Shown: positions 1-9,000 of the stretch, one piece after another
How the letters are laid out: each line of letters opens with the position of its first letter
Position numbering within the stretch: the first letter of the stretch is position 1
NCBI GenBank assembly: GCA_945946665.1
Contig: CAMEWO010000006.1
Span: forward strand, 1-64,000
Direction: 5' to 3'
DNA from: an uncultured Eubacterium sp.
GTDB lineage: Bacteria; Bacillota; Clostridia; Lachnospirales; Lachnospiraceae
DNA: 64,000 bases
Notes under the pieces: generated by a model
The model's database searches: none
What the model saw: the letters and a program-made list of their open reading frames with translations, nothing else
Told to the model about the DNA's origin: nothing
Program-made: the position numbers and the translations under genes

Positions 1-1169
1 CCATCTGGATTTGCATTGGGAACAGCTATGGCTTCCACCTTTACAGGTGCATTACTTCCATCACCCAGCGTCGCTCCCATCTCATGTCCATGGAAAATAT
101 TAACCGTATCGGAATCTCCGGCTGTCCTGCCACCCTGGAGCATGATACCTACACGATTCAGGGTCATAATTCCACTATCTGTAGAACCATTATCAAGCCC
201 ATATGTAACCTTTATTCTTACTGTATCATAATAATCCGACAAGAATTGAACTGCGTACTTACCACTTCCATTTCTTTCTTCAATCTTAACTGCATTTTCA
301 GGTATACCATCTAACACTTCCACAGATTGTATTCCCGCAACACTTAAACCATTTATATCACTTGCCGTAACAGGTGCTATCTCAACACTGCTAAAGCCAA
401 AATATATATCTGTTTCCGTATTTCTATTCTCATTACGCCCGGTTTCCGCAATAGAAAGACTGCTTTCCACACTCCAGGCAAGTGGTGCTTTTGTTTCTCC
501 TGTGCCGTTGATGGTTACTCCCAGGAAATCTGGCTTATACTCAACAAACTTGTCACCCAGAAACTTCATTCCATCACCTGTGCCAAAGCCTGCTGAATAA
601 TAATTATCAGATGTTTCATCAGAAAGCGCTTCATTTGCCTGTGCATAATTGCCAAAAAGCACAATATCATCTACTCTGTCAAAGTCAGCCACAATGATTA
701 ATGCCCATGCATTCAGACCATCAAATTTCTCTAAATCACTTTGATTACTGTCTTCACTATACGCATCGCGAACAAAATACTTATCTTTTACCTTTATAAT
801 CACCTGTTCAGAACTGTTTGTCATATCAATTAAATACACTTTGGCACTCAGGATTATCGGCTCTTCCCCCCCCAAGGGAATTGCCGTTCGTTCATCCGGA
901 AAGGTGGTTAAATCCTCCCGATTTTTATACAGCTGATTAATTGTAATCTTAACTTCATATGCGTTAAAAGTATGGCTATTTCCACTCTTATCAGTAGCTA
1001 TAATGGATTCACCGCTCTGTGTCACTGTTGTGACAAAAGCCAACAGCTTTTCCATATTTGCATTCAGATTAGTCGTATCCTGCCTATCACGGTCTTCGGC
1101 AGTACCCACTCTTTTTTGTATCCCCTTGCTATTTCTGCATAAATACCATCTGTCATAAAGTTCCCCCAT
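1..1169 (-). CDS. surface/secreted-type protein of unknown family, 3' end cut by window edge
   Basis: An uninterrupted frame of about 389 codons runs from an ATG at 1169 leftwards to base 1, preceded by an in-frame TAA 18 bases upstream of the ATG, so the start is internal to the window while the C-terminus is missing. The product is acidic, rich in Asp, Asn, Gly, Ser and Thr, and looks beta-rich. No signal peptide, membrane segment or catalytic motif is visible at this start, and there is no convincing ribosome site, so the true 5' end may have been lost or shifted out of frame. A run of eight G residues on the coding strand lies at 866-873. I do not recognise the family; an extracellular repeat or pilin-like protein would fit the composition, but this is inference. 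Confidence 0.6.
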   Translation of the reverse strand, partial: MGELYDRWYLCRNSKGIQKRVGTAEDRDRQDTTNLNANMEKLLAFVTTVTQSGESIIATDKSGNSHTFNAYEVKITINQLYKNREDLTTFPDERTAIPLGGEEPIILSAKVYLIDMTNSSEQVIIKVKDKYFVRDAYSEDSNQSDLEKFDGLNAWALIIVADFDRVDDIVLFGNYAQANEALSDETSDNYYSAGFGTGDGMKFLGDKFVEYKPDFLGVTINGTGETKAPLAWSVESSLSIAETGRNENRNTETDIYFGFSSVEIAPVTASDINGLSVAGIQSVEVLDGIPENAVKIEERNGSGKYAVQFLSDYYDTVRIKVTYGLDNGSTDSGIMTLNRVGIMLQGGRTAGDSDTVNIFHGHEMGATLGDGSNAPVKVEAIAVPNANPD

Positions 1170-1198
1170 TTTGTCACGATTATTATATTACTTTTGAT

Positions 1199-1316
1199 AA
1201 TCGAGTAGGCTGACTCCTACTCGATTCCGCACACTAACAGCTCGAAGCATAGCTTCTCGCTGTTCTTGCGCCCTGCAAATGAAAAATTGTGCAAGCACAT
1301 TTTTCGCTTGCAGGGC
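1199..1316. repeat. three consecutive hairpin-forming inverted repeats
   Basis: Perfect 11-bp arms (AATCGAGTAGG/CCTACTCGATT) with a 6-nt loop lie at 1199-1226. Imperfect arms follow at 1236-1263 (AACAGC..GAAGC/GCTTC..GCTGTT), and about 22-bp imperfect arms at 1270-1316 (GCCCTGCAA../..TTGCAGGGC). They fill the gap between the left-edge gene and the SulP gene. They look like a REP-like or MITE-like stack rather than a single terminator. Confidence 0.55.
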
Positions 1317-1328
1317 TTTTGCTACAAA

Positions 1329-1359
1329 AATAACCCAGGCTGTACATTCACAGCCTGGG
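1329..1359 (-). terminator. intrinsic terminator of the SulP gene
   Basis: A perfect 10-bp stem (CCCAGGCTGT, 6-nt loop, ACAGCCTGGG) lies 27 bases past the SulP stop. On the minus strand it is followed by a T-rich tail. Confidence 0.6.
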
Positions 1360-1385
1360 CACACAAACCTCTATTTTATTTTATT

Positions 1386-3032
1386 TTATCTTATCTCTCC
1401 AGCCTTCTCCAAAGCTGCATCAATATTGGCACAGAAGTTATCCTCTCCAATCTCATAAACAAAGCCAGCCTTTGCCATCATTGCATATGGCTGTTCCTGT
1501 ACATGGGAAAGAAGAAGTGTAATCCCACGCTTCTTACATGTGGCATGAATCTTCTTCAAAGAACGGAGTGCCGTAACATCCATTGCCGGAACGCCTCGCA
1601 TACGGATAATAAGTACCTTGACTCCCGGCTCAAAACTGATATCAAGGAACTTGTCTGCGGCTGCGAAGAACATTGGTCCGATAATCTCATATACAAGAGT
1701 ATTCTTAGGAACAACCTTGTATTTCAAAGCCATTGGGTCATTCTTCTCGTCAATATCCTCACCAAGGTATTTCCAGCTCTTTATCTCTGTAACATTAGAC
1801 ATTCTCATAAGGAAAAGCATGGCTGCCATAACAACACCAACTTCAATGGCAACAACCAGGTCAAATACCACTGTCAATACAAATGTAGTAACAAGAACAA
1901 GGATATCGCTCTTAGGTGAAGACTTGCACAGTGATACGAATTCTCTCCATCCACTCATATTGTAAGCAACCATGAACAGAATTGCCGCAATAGCAGGCAT
2001 TGGAATCCACGCTGCATAAGGCATAAGAACCACAAGAATCAGAAGCAGTGTAACAGAGTGAACCATTCCTGCGATTGGAGTACGTCCACCATTCTTAATA
2101 TTAGCTGCTGTTCTTGCAATTGCTCCTGTAGCCGGAATTCCTCCAAATAAAGCAGATGCCAGGTTACCGGCACCCTGAGCCACCAGCTCCATATTAGGCT
2201 TATGTCTGGTTCCCACCATACCATCAGCCACAACACAGGAAAGAAGAGACTCTATTCCAGCTAACACCGCAATAGTAAGGGCATCTGGGAAAAGCTGCTT
2301 AATCATGGCAAGATTCACATGAGGAACAGTAAGCCCAGGTAATTTGTTAGAGATAGTGTACAGGTCACCGATTGTCTTAACATCCATTCCTATGCATTTT
2401 ACCATGATAATTGTAACTACAATAGCAATCAGGGAAGCAGGAATCTTCTCTGTAAACCTTGGCATAATAATTAGAATAGCCAGAGCCACAAGTCCTACGA
2501 CCAGCGCCTGCCAGTTAAATGTACCTATACTGTCAACAATTGCCTCTACCTTTTCCATTGTCTCAACCGGCGAAGTCGAAAATGTAAGTCCAAGGAAATC
2601 CTTAATCTGTCCAATCAAGATGGTGACGGCAATACCGAATGTAAAGCCTGTTGTAATTGTATAAGGAATAAAACGTATAAGGTTTCCGAACTTAAGAAAT
2701 CCCATTACAACAAGGATAATTCCTGCCATAATAGTTGCAACTACAAGTCCATCCATGCCATTTTCAGCAACAATACCTGCAACTATAGTTGCAAATGCTG
2801 CTGTAGGTCCTGCTATCTGAACATTGCTTCCTCCAAGAAAAGAGATAACAAAGCCTGCCACGATGGCTGTATATATACCCTGCTCAGGTCCCACACCTGA
2901 AGCTAATGCCAGGGCAATTGACAGTGGCAATGCAATAATTGCCACAATAATTCCAGATATAATATCTTTTATCAGCTGTTCCTTAGAGTAACCTTTAAGG
3001 CAGTCAAACAGCTTTGGTACGAATTCTTTCAT
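1386..3032 (-). CDS. SulP-family anion transporter with STAS domain
   Basis: This 548-residue protein has the SLC26/SulP layout: about ten to fourteen hydrophobic segments over residues 20-420, then a cytoplasmic STAS domain over about 440-548. N-terminal features typical of the family include a LPLSIALALASGVGPEQGIYTA stretch and a glycine-rich GGSNVQIAGPTAAF segment, the conserved anion-site region. Family members carry sulfate, bicarbonate or other anions, usually with H+ or Na+. The substrate cannot be read from sequence. It sits alone downstream of the trigger-factor-like lipoprotein gene, with 113 bases between them containing a 14-bp palindrome. The start ATG follows a weak purine-rich site (GGAGAAAG). 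Confidence 0.9.
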   Translation of the reverse strand: MKEFVPKLFDCLKGYSKEQLIKDIISGIIVAIIALPLSIALALASGVGPEQGIYTAIVAGFVISFLGGSNVQIAGPTAAFATIVAGIVAENGMDGLVVATIMAGIILVVMGFLKFGNLIRFIPYTITTGFTFGIAVTILIGQIKDFLGLTFSTSPVETMEKVEAIVDSIGTFNWQALVVGLVALAILIIMPRFTEKIPASLIAIVVTIIMVKCIGMDVKTIGDLYTISNKLPGLTVPHVNLAMIKQLFPDALTIAVLAGIESLLSCVVADGMVGTRHKPNMELVAQGAGNLASALFGGIPATGAIARTAANIKNGGRTPIAGMVHSVTLLLILVVLMPYAAWIPMPAIAAILFMVAYNMSGWREFVSLCKSSPKSDILVLVTTFVLTVVFDLVVAIEVGVVMAAMLFLMRMSNVTEIKSWKYLGEDIDEKNDPMALKYKVVPKNTLVYEIIGPMFFAAADKFLDISFEPGVKVLIIRMRGVPAMDVTALRSLKKIHATCKKRGITLLLSHVQEQPYAMMAKAGFVYEIGEDNFCANIDAALEKAGEIR

Positions 3033-3053
3033 TTTCTTTCTCCACTGTATATC

Positions 3054-3102
3054 AAGGTCTTCTCCCCAGACCTTCTTATATGTATATCACGTCAATTGAC
3101 GT
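3054..3102. promoter_or_regulatory. operator-like palindrome and small hairpin upstream of the SulP gene
   Basis: A perfect 14-bp palindrome ACGTCAATTGACGT lies at 3089-3102. A 7-bp stem with a 7-nt loop (AAGGTCT/AGACCTT) lies at 3054-3074, between it and the start codon. Neither is followed by a T run, so a regulatory role is more likely than termination. Confidence 0.4.
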
Positions 3103-3145
3103 CTATGTTTCTTTTCCCGTCTGCTGGCTGGATTTTTAAAGTAAT

Positions 3146-4333
3146 TTACTCAGTAACTTCCTTTGCATTCTCATTGACGAAATCCTGAACCTTCTGTGAA
3201 AGTACCTCAAATCCCACTTCTGCATTCATCTCCTTGGTATAGGAATCAAGAATCTCCTGATAATTGTTATATCCATAATCTGCTGCCCACTGCTCTCCCA
3301 GCTTATTGATTTCATCTGCAGAAACTGTAAGATTGTTCTCAGCTGCAATTATTGTGATAATCATTTTCTCTTCAAGATACTCATGTACTGCCTCTTTTGC
3401 AACCTCATCAAATTCTTCCTCTGATGAACAGTTCATGGCATTCTTAAGGTAATCCTCATAGCTGCTGATTCCCATCGACTCATAGTATGAAGCGTATGTC
3501 TCGTAGCTTGACTTTACATTATTCTTGTAAACATCCATAAGGCTTGCAACCTCAGCTTCAGGGTAACCATTGATTGTAGAATTCTTGATTATAGTATCAA
3601 GGGCTGTACCAAATTTGTTAGCTGAGAAAGAGCTGTTGCTGTAATTCTCAAGGTACTCTCTTGTAGCCTTTCTTAAACCTTCTACTGTAGTGACATCACT
3701 TTCAAATCCCAGATCCTTGTTCTTCTCTGCAACCCATGCATCTGTAAGTTCAGGAAGCACTGTTTTAGTCTTGGCTGTTACTGTTACTGTAAATATAACG
3801 TCCTGACCAGCCAGATCTGCTGATGTATAATCATCCGGGAATTTACATGGAATATCATACTCCTGTCCAATAGTAAGTCCTGCAAGACCATTGTCAAGGT
3901 CACTGATAAACATTCCTGAACCGATGGTATAAGATGCATCTGTTGCTGTTCCGCCAGAGAATGCCACTCCATCCTTCTTGCCGCTGTAATCCAGGATAAT
4001 ATCATCTCCAATAGCTGTTACGCCCTCTTTAATCTCCTCTGTTGTTGAGAACTGATTCAGCATTGAGTTAATGTTTGACTCAACATCATCATCTGTAACT
4101 TCAAGACCTGACCTGTCTACTTTCACTTCAATTCCCTTATATTCACCAAGTGTTACATACTTTTTATATATTTCGGCATTCTTCTGGACTGAAGCATAAT
4201 AATCAGCTGCTTCAATCTCCTTGTTAGATGTGTCTTCTGTATCAGAAGCTGCCGGTTTCTTACTGTCGCCACAGCCTGTAAATGCTGCCACCATTGTTAC
4301 AGCCATCAACAAACTTAATAATTTCCTCTTCAT
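3146..4333 (-). CDS. trigger-factor-like peptidyl-prolyl isomerase lipoprotein
   Basis: The 395-residue product starts with a lipoprotein signal (basic MKRK, hydrophobic core, FTGC lipobox with Cys at about residue 21). It therefore probably acts on the outer face of the membrane. Residues about 65-90 resemble the end of a trigger-factor ribosome-binding domain (YKGIEVKVD). Residues 100-190 look like an FKBP-type PPIase domain (GDDIILDYSGKKDG, IGSGMFISDL). The remainder matches the helical trigger-factor C-domain (LPELTDAWV, EYLEEKMIITIIAAENNLTVS). The inferred role is folding or chaperoning of exported proteins. It is not the cytosolic Tig itself because it carries a lipobox and lacks the ribosome-binding signature. 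Confidence 0.85.
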   Translation of the reverse strand: MKRKLLSLLMAVTMVAAFTGCGDSKKPAASDTEDTSNKEIEAADYYASVQKNAEIYKKYVTLGEYKGIEVKVDRSGLEVTDDDVESNINSMLNQFSTTEEIKEGVTAIGDDIILDYSGKKDGVAFSGGTATDASYTIGSGMFISDLDNGLAGLTIGQEYDIPCKFPDDYTSADLAGQDVIFTVTVTAKTKTVLPELTDAWVAEKNKDLGFESDVTTVEGLRKATREYLENYSNSSFSANKFGTALDTIIKNSTINGYPEAEVASLMDVYKNNVKSSYETYASYYESMGISSYEDYLKNAMNCSSEEEFDEVAKEAVHEYLEEKMIITIIAAENNLTVSADEINKLGEQWAADYGYNNYQEILDSYTKEMNAEVGFEVLSQKVQDFVNENAKEVTE

Positions 4334-4429
4334 AATAAAACAAAACCCTTTCTTTGTATTGTTCTCCGAATTTAGACATAAACCCAGACTTTACAGTTAT
4401 ATCACAAACCCAGTTAAAATAAAAGGAGT

Positions 4430-4458
4430 TTCACATTTTTTTCATTATTTGATATAAT
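4430..4458 (+). promoter_or_regulatory. sigma-A promoter of apbE-plsC
   Basis: TTCACA at 4430-4435 is followed by a 17-bp spacer and TATAAT at 4453-4458. Directly downstream (4470-4482) is the near-palindrome GTTGCATTTCAAC, which also occurs after the promoter at 57346-57373. Confidence 0.7.
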
Positions 4459-4557
4459 GATACGCGAGAGTTGCATTTCAACGAAGCAATTTGTATATCA
4501 AGTGAGTGGCAAAAGGACTTATGACACTCACATAATATTCTTAAGGATTTGGAGTAT

Positions 4558-5601
4558 ATGAAGATCACTTTATATAATGCCCGGCGTTTCCTGTGCCTTA
4601 TTACCATCACAAGCCTGATTATCGCCATGTGCGGCTGCAGTGCCGGTACAGGAAAAGCATTATATCTGTCAGACCCGGTTACTGTTACAGATTTCAAACT
4701 TAACACTTATGTGTCAGTATCATCCTACACCACAGGCGGATACTCCACCAGCCAGCTCAAAGATATACTGAAAGAGGCACTTGCTCTCTGCGACACATAT
4801 GAGTTAATGTTTTCCCGTACTAAACCTGAAGGTAATCTTTACCGGCTTAACAGCGGTGAGACAGACACTGTACCAGAAGATTTAGGACTGCTTATTGAGA
4901 CAGGTCTTAAGTACAGCCAGCTTTCCCAGGGGGCATTAGATATTACCATAGGTTCTGTTTCCTCCCTGTGGGATTTCACAGCCAGTGAGCCGAAGGTCCC
5001 AGAACAGGAAAGAATTACAGAAGCTCTTGCCAGCGTGAATTATAATAATGTAATTCTGACAAGAAATGAGGATTCCTCTTACACTGTCACATCACCGCCC
5101 GGAACAGTTATCGACCTGGGAGCGATTGCAAAGGGATATATTGCAGACAGAATTAAGGAATTTCTTCTTGAAAAAGGTATTAACCAGGCTATTATTAATC
5201 TTGGAGGCAATGTTCTCTGTGTAGGTTCCAAGAAGGATAATTCTTCCTTCAACATTGCTGTAAGAAAACCTTTCTCAGAGAACGAAACACTGGAAGCCCT
5301 TAAGATTACAGATAAATCTGTGGTTTCTTCTGGAAACTATGAAAGATATTTCTTTGAGGGAGATGTTTTATACCATCACATACTAAATCCAGAAACAGGA
5401 TATCCTGTGGATAACGGCTTGTCAGATGTAACTATTGTTTCTGATGATTCCCTTACCGGGGACTGCTTAAGCACCACCTGCTTTGCCCTGGGACTTACAG
5501 AGGGACTAAAACTGATAGAAAACACCCCAGGGGTTGAAGCTATGTTTGTTGAAATGAATGGAAACATAACCTGCTCCAGTGGTTTTTCCCAGTATAAATG
5601 A
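4558..5601 (+). CDS. apbE: FAD:protein FMN transferase (ApbE family), lipoprotein
   Basis: ApbE proteins use FAD to attach FMN through a phosphoester bond to Thr/Ser residues of partner flavoproteins outside the membrane, for example RnfG/NqrC subunits. Hallmarks seen: lipobox (MCGC, Cys about residue 22), the TYELMFSRT segment near the start of the domain, the DLGAIAKGYIADR motif, the IINLGGNVLCVG segment and HILNPETGYP with conserved His-Asn-Pro. I chose ATG 4558 because GGAG/AAGGA precedes it; an upstream TTG at 4549 is in frame but badly placed. It appears co-transcribed with plsC, 30 bases downstream. Confidence 0.92.
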   Translation: MKITLYNARRFLCLITITSLIIAMCGCSAGTGKALYLSDPVTVTDFKLNTYVSVSSYTTGGYSTSQLKDILKEALALCDTYELMFSRTKPEGNLYRLNSGETDTVPEDLGLLIETGLKYSQLSQGALDITIGSVSSLWDFTASEPKVPEQERITEALASVNYNNVILTRNEDSSYTVTSPPGTVIDLGAIAKGYIADRIKEFLLEKGINQAIINLGGNVLCVGSKKDNSSFNIAVRKPFSENETLEALKITDKSVVSSGNYERYFFEGDVLYHHILNPETGYPVDNGLSDVTIVSDDSLTGDCLSTTCFALGLTEGLKLIENTPGVEAMFVEMNGNITCSSGFSQYK

Positions 5602-5631
5602 TATAAATAATAAACAAGAAAGAGGACTGTC

Positions 5632-6366
5632 ATGATACGTATTTTATTAATTATTATTCTGCTTCTCATTGTATTTGTATTAAGCCTTATTGCCTGGCCT
5701 GTTGAATTCATTATCGGGAAATTCAATCCTCATGCCAAGGATATAAGCAGCTTAAGAATTGTCCAGGGAGTATTTAAAATTGTGCTTTTTATCTCTGGAG
5801 TAAAAGTTACTGTAAAAGGAAGAGAGAACATCCTTAAAGATGAGGCTGCCATGTATGTGGGAAACCACCGGGGAATCTTTGATACTTTAGTTTCCTACAG
5901 CCTTATGTACAGAGTAACAGGCTTTGTTGCCAAGAAAGAGATGAATAAAGTACCATTTATAAGAGTGTGGATGAGAATGCTCCACTGTCTGTTCCTTGAC
6001 AGGGATAACCCAAGAGAAGGTCTTAACACTATTCTTAAAGGAATTGAACAACTGAAAAATGGAATATCTGTAGTTATCTTCCCTGAGGGAACCAGAAACA
6101 AGGGCACCGGTGTTATGCCTTTCCATAAAGGAAGCTTTAAACTGGCTGATAAAGCCGACTGTAAGATTGTCCCAATGGCAATGAATAACACTGACAATGT
6201 TCTTGAAAACCATATGCCATGGATTAAACCGGCAAAGGTTATCATTGAATTCTGTACACCTATTGATGTGGCTTCCATGGACAGAGAACAGCGCAAACAA
6301 CTTCCTGATATGGTTCATGATATTATTCTTGAAACCTATGAGAGAAACCAGCAGGAAATCCAGTAA
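5632..6366 (+). CDS. plsC: 1-acyl-sn-glycerol-3-phosphate acyltransferase
   Basis: Lysophosphatidic acid acyltransferase, membrane-bound, adds the second acyl chain in phosphatidic acid synthesis. The 244-residue protein has an N-terminal hydrophobic anchor (residues 3-22), the catalytic NHRGIFD box at 78-84 (NHx4D; family consensus Hx4D) and the FPEGTR substrate-binding box at 150-155. Length is normal for the family. The start follows AGAAAGAGGA. It lies behind apbE, with which it shares the promoter. Confidence 0.93.
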   Translation: MIRILLIIILLLIVFVLSLIAWPVEFIIGKFNPHAKDISSLRIVQGVFKIVLFISGVKVTVKGRENILKDEAAMYVGNHRGIFDTLVSYSLMYRVTGFVAKKEMNKVPFIRVWMRMLHCLFLDRDNPREGLNTILKGIEQLKNGISVVIFPEGTRNKGTGVMPFHKGSFKLADKADCKIVPMAMNNTDNVLENHMPWIKPAKVIIEFCTPIDVASMDREQRKQLPDMVHDIILETYERNQQEIQ

Positions 6367-6391
6367 ATATACCTTTATTTAACATTTTGTA

Positions 6392-6420
6392 TTGTGAATA
6401 ATTTCTTTGTATGATATAAT
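6392..6420 (+). promoter_or_regulatory. sigma-A promoter for the 6475 gene and pncB
   Basis: TTGTGA (6392-6397), 17-bp spacer, TATAAT (6415-6420). The 11-mer ATTGTGAATAA occurs at 6391 and again at 6452, just before the ribosome site. Confidence 0.65.
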
Positions 6421-6474
6421 GTACGCCGGTTTACAATCAGAGAAACCGTGAATTGTGAATAAGGAGGACTTAAC

Positions 6475-6918
6475 ATGCCAGTTTGGGGTATTGTATTATT
6501 GGTAATTATTGCCGTATTAGTAGTTGGTTTAATTGTGTTGGCAATTATTGGCAGCAAGCTTAAGAAGAAGCAGGACGCACAGCAGGAACAGATTGAGGCT
6601 GCAAAGCAGACCATGTCCATGCTTGTAATTGACAAGAAAAAGATGAAGTTAAAGGATGCAGGTCTTCCTAAGATGGTTCTTGACCAGACACCTAAGTATC
6701 TTCGCGGAACCAAAACACCTATTGTTAAAGCCAAGATTGGCCCTAAGGTAATGTCACTTATGTGTGACCCTAAGGTATTTGAACTGATTCCAGTTAAAGC
6801 TGAGATTAAAGCGGAAGTCAGTGGAATATATATTGTAGGTATTAAATCTGTCCGTGGCGGCAAGATTGTTGTTCCAGAAAAGAAAAAGAAAAGAAAGCTC
6901 TTCGGCAAGAAGAACTAG
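6475..6918 (+). CDS. small membrane-anchored basic protein, function unknown
   Basis: A 147-residue protein begins after a textbook AAGGAGG site. Residues 3-26 form one strong transmembrane helix rich in Val/Ile/Leu. A charged helix follows (KLKKKQDAQQEQIEAAKQ), then a compact domain with many Lys residues and a very basic tail (KKKKRKLFGKKN). The topology suggests an N-out/C-in single-pass anchor with a cytoplasmic basic domain. It precedes pncB by 20 bases and probably shares its transcript. I do not recognise a named family; similar short proteins are common in Lachnospiraceae, so it looks real rather than spurious. Confidence 0.7.
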   Translation: MPVWGIVLLVIIAVLVVGLIVLAIIGSKLKKKQDAQQEQIEAAKQTMSMLVIDKKKMKLKDAGLPKMVLDQTPKYLRGTKTPIVKAKIGPKVMSLMCDPKVFELIPVKAEIKAEVSGIYIVGIKSVRGGKIVVPEKKKKRKLFGKKN

Positions 6919-6938
6919 AAGAAAGAAGGATTAAACAG

Positions 6939-8396
6939 TTGCGTAATTTAACATTACTTACAGATCTTTATGAATTAACCATGATGCAGGGTTACTTCAA
7001 AACAGGTAACAACCGCACAGTTATATTTGATGCGTTCCACAGAAAGAATCCATGTGATGGAGGTTATTCTATTTCATGTGGTCTTGACCAGGTAATAGAT
7101 TACATTAAGAATCTTCATTTTTCATATGACGATATTATGTATCTTAAAAGCCTGAACCTTTTTGATACTGATTTCCTTGATTATTTAAGTGGTTTCCACT
7201 TTACAGGTGACATATATGCTATTCCTGAAGGAACTGTTATGTTCCCTCGTGAACCAATCATCAAGGTTATTGCTCCAATCATGGAAGCCCAGCTTGTTGA
7301 GACAGCTATCCTTAATATAATCAATCATCAGAGCCTTATTGCTACCAAAGCTGCCAGAGTATGCTATGCAGCCAAAGGTGACGGCATTATGGAATTTGGT
7401 CTTAGAAGAGCCCAGGGTCCTGACGCCGGCATATATGGTGCAAGAGCCGCTGTTATTGCAGGCTGTATTGGTACAAGCAATGTTCTTACAGGCCAGATGT
7501 TTGATGTTCCTGTTAAGGGAACACATGCCCACAGCTGGATTATGAGTTTTCCTGATGAATATACAGCATTTAAGACCTATGCCCAGCTCTATCCAGACTG
7601 TTGCATACTTCTTGTAGATACATATGATACTCTTCGTTCAGGTGTTCCTAACGCTATCCGTGTATTTAAGGAAATGAGAGAAGCAGGCATTACTCTTAAG
7701 AAGGGTTATGGTATCCGTCTTGATTCAGGAGACCTTGCTTACCTTTCCAAGAAAGCAAGAAAGATGCTTGATGAAGCAGGCTTTGAGGATGCTATTATCT
7801 CTGCTTCCAGTGACCTTGACGAGTATCTTATCGACTCATTAAAGACACAGGGTGCAGCAATTAATTCATGGGGTGTAGGAACTAACCTTATAACAGCCAA
7901 GGATAATCCTGCATTTGGTGGTGTATACAAGCTTGCCGCTATTCAGGGAGATGACGGAACATTTATTCCTAAGATTAAGCTTTCAGAGAACTCTGAGAAG
8001 ATTACTAACCCTGGCAACAAGACAGTTTACCGTGTATATGATACTAATGGTATGATTAAGGCAGACCTCATTGCCCTTACAGATGAGGTTTACAGTGAGA
8101 ATGACCCACTTCTCCTCTTTGACCCAGTTGAAACCTGGAAAAAGACACTTCTTCAGCCAGGTGAATATACATTAAGAGAGATTATGGTTCCTGTATTCAA
8201 GAGTGGTGTATGTGTATATGAGACACCTGCAGTTATGGATATCCAGAAATACTGCAAGAAAGAGATGGCTACACTGTGGGATGAGTCAAAACGTCTCGTT
8301 AATCCACAGGAAGTGCATGTTGACCTGTCAAAGAAGCTTTATGACATTAAACAGGAGCTTCTTCACACATACGGACAGCAGAAGAATAACATTTAA
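6939..8396 (+). CDS. pncB: nicotinate phosphoribosyltransferase
   Basis: Converts nicotinate, PRPP and ATP to nicotinate mononucleotide in the Preiss-Handler NAD salvage pathway. The 485-residue protein has the family N-terminus (NLTLLTDLYELTMMQGY), the GLRRAQGPDAG segment, the GTHAHSWIM motif containing the catalytic His region, and the C-terminal LRLDSGDL-like KKGYGIRLDSGDLAYLSK phosphate site. A TTG start at 6939 is preferred: AAGGA lies 8 bases upstream and the reading begins exactly where the family does. The next ATG would remove the conserved N-terminal segment. Confidence 0.95.
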   Translation: MRNLTLLTDLYELTMMQGYFKTGNNRTVIFDAFHRKNPCDGGYSISCGLDQVIDYIKNLHFSYDDIMYLKSLNLFDTDFLDYLSGFHFTGDIYAIPEGTVMFPREPIIKVIAPIMEAQLVETAILNIINHQSLIATKAARVCYAAKGDGIMEFGLRRAQGPDAGIYGARAAVIAGCIGTSNVLTGQMFDVPVKGTHAHSWIMSFPDEYTAFKTYAQLYPDCCILLVDTYDTLRSGVPNAIRVFKEMREAGITLKKGYGIRLDSGDLAYLSKKARKMLDEAGFEDAIISASSDLDEYLIDSLKTQGAAINSWGVGTNLITAKDNPAFGGVYKLAAIQGDDGTFIPKIKLSENSEKITNPGNKTVYRVYDTNGMIKADLIALTDEVYSENDPLLLFDPVETWKKTLLQPGEYTLREIMVPVFKSGVCVYETPAVMDIQKYCKKEMATLWDESKRLVNPQEVHVDLSKKLYDIKQELLHTYGQQKNNI

Positions 8397-8425
8397 CCCA
8401 TATAATATCCTGCATTTATAGCAAT

Positions 8426-8477
8426 AAAAGCATTGCAATGGATTGCTGAAACATAGCAATCTATGGCAATGCTTTTT
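8426..8477. terminator. bidirectional intrinsic terminator between pncB and the DUF1934 gene
   Basis: A long stem pairs AAAAGCATTGC..ATTGCT with AGCAAT..GGCAATGCTTTT. It is flanked by A and T runs on the two sides, so it can serve both convergent genes. Confidence 0.75.
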
Positions 8478-8479
8478 AT

Positions 8480-8923
8480 TTATATCAGACTAGGTGCCTG
8501 GTTCTGAACACTGATTTCCACACTGCTGTCTGAAATATGCTGGCAGTTGATTTCCAGGGAATACCGTACCTTTATGCTTATCTTCTCTTCCTGTCTTATC
8601 ACATCTACGCTCTTGGAATAGATTCCCATGTGGACATTGCCAAAAGGCGTTTCATACAGATTCACAGTCTTCTCTCCGGGAATAAAACTCATGTGGGTAG
8701 ATAACTCCCCCTTCTTGGTAATCTCCACCCCTTTGTCATGCAGCTTGATAATAGTCTTTGCCTTTTCTCCGCTGTCGTAAACTTCGTCATATTTTATGTA
8801 TTCATTACCTGCTATCAGCTTATATACGCCGACATTAATAACTTCAATTACATCTTCTTCCATGTCCGGCTGTTCAGGATTAAAATGCAGTCCCTTAACC
8901 GTAACATATACTTTCTCATTCAT
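8480..8923 (-). CDS. DUF1934 family beta-barrel protein
   Basis: The 147-residue protein matches the small cytoplasmic DUF1934/YwiB-type family (calycin-like barrel): an opening strand VYVTVKGLHF, the conserved KYDEVYDSGEKAKTIIK segment, GVEITKKGELSTHMSF, and a C-terminal VRYSLEIN strand. The biochemical role of the family is unknown. It lies upstream of murI on the same strand in the sense of transcription order (murI first, then this gene), with 77 bases between them. Confidence 0.75.
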   Translation of the reverse strand: MNEKVYVTVKGLHFNPEQPDMEEDVIEVINVGVYKLIAGNEYIKYDEVYDSGEKAKTIIKLHDKGVEITKKGELSTHMSFIPGEKTVNLYETPFGNVHMGIYSKSVDVIRQEEKISIKVRYSLEINCQHISDSSVEISVQNQAPSLI

Positions 8924-9000
8924 ACACTAATCCTCACATAATTATCGGCTTATGAATCCGTAACCAGACAGATAGTCCACATTCATAATTGACAATTATT

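Noticed and set aside
1266..1919. Plus-strand frame of 217 codons
   Set aside because: It covers the hairpin cluster and then lies antisense to the SulP gene; composition (Cys/His/Asn-rich) is unlike a protein and no ribosome site precedes it.
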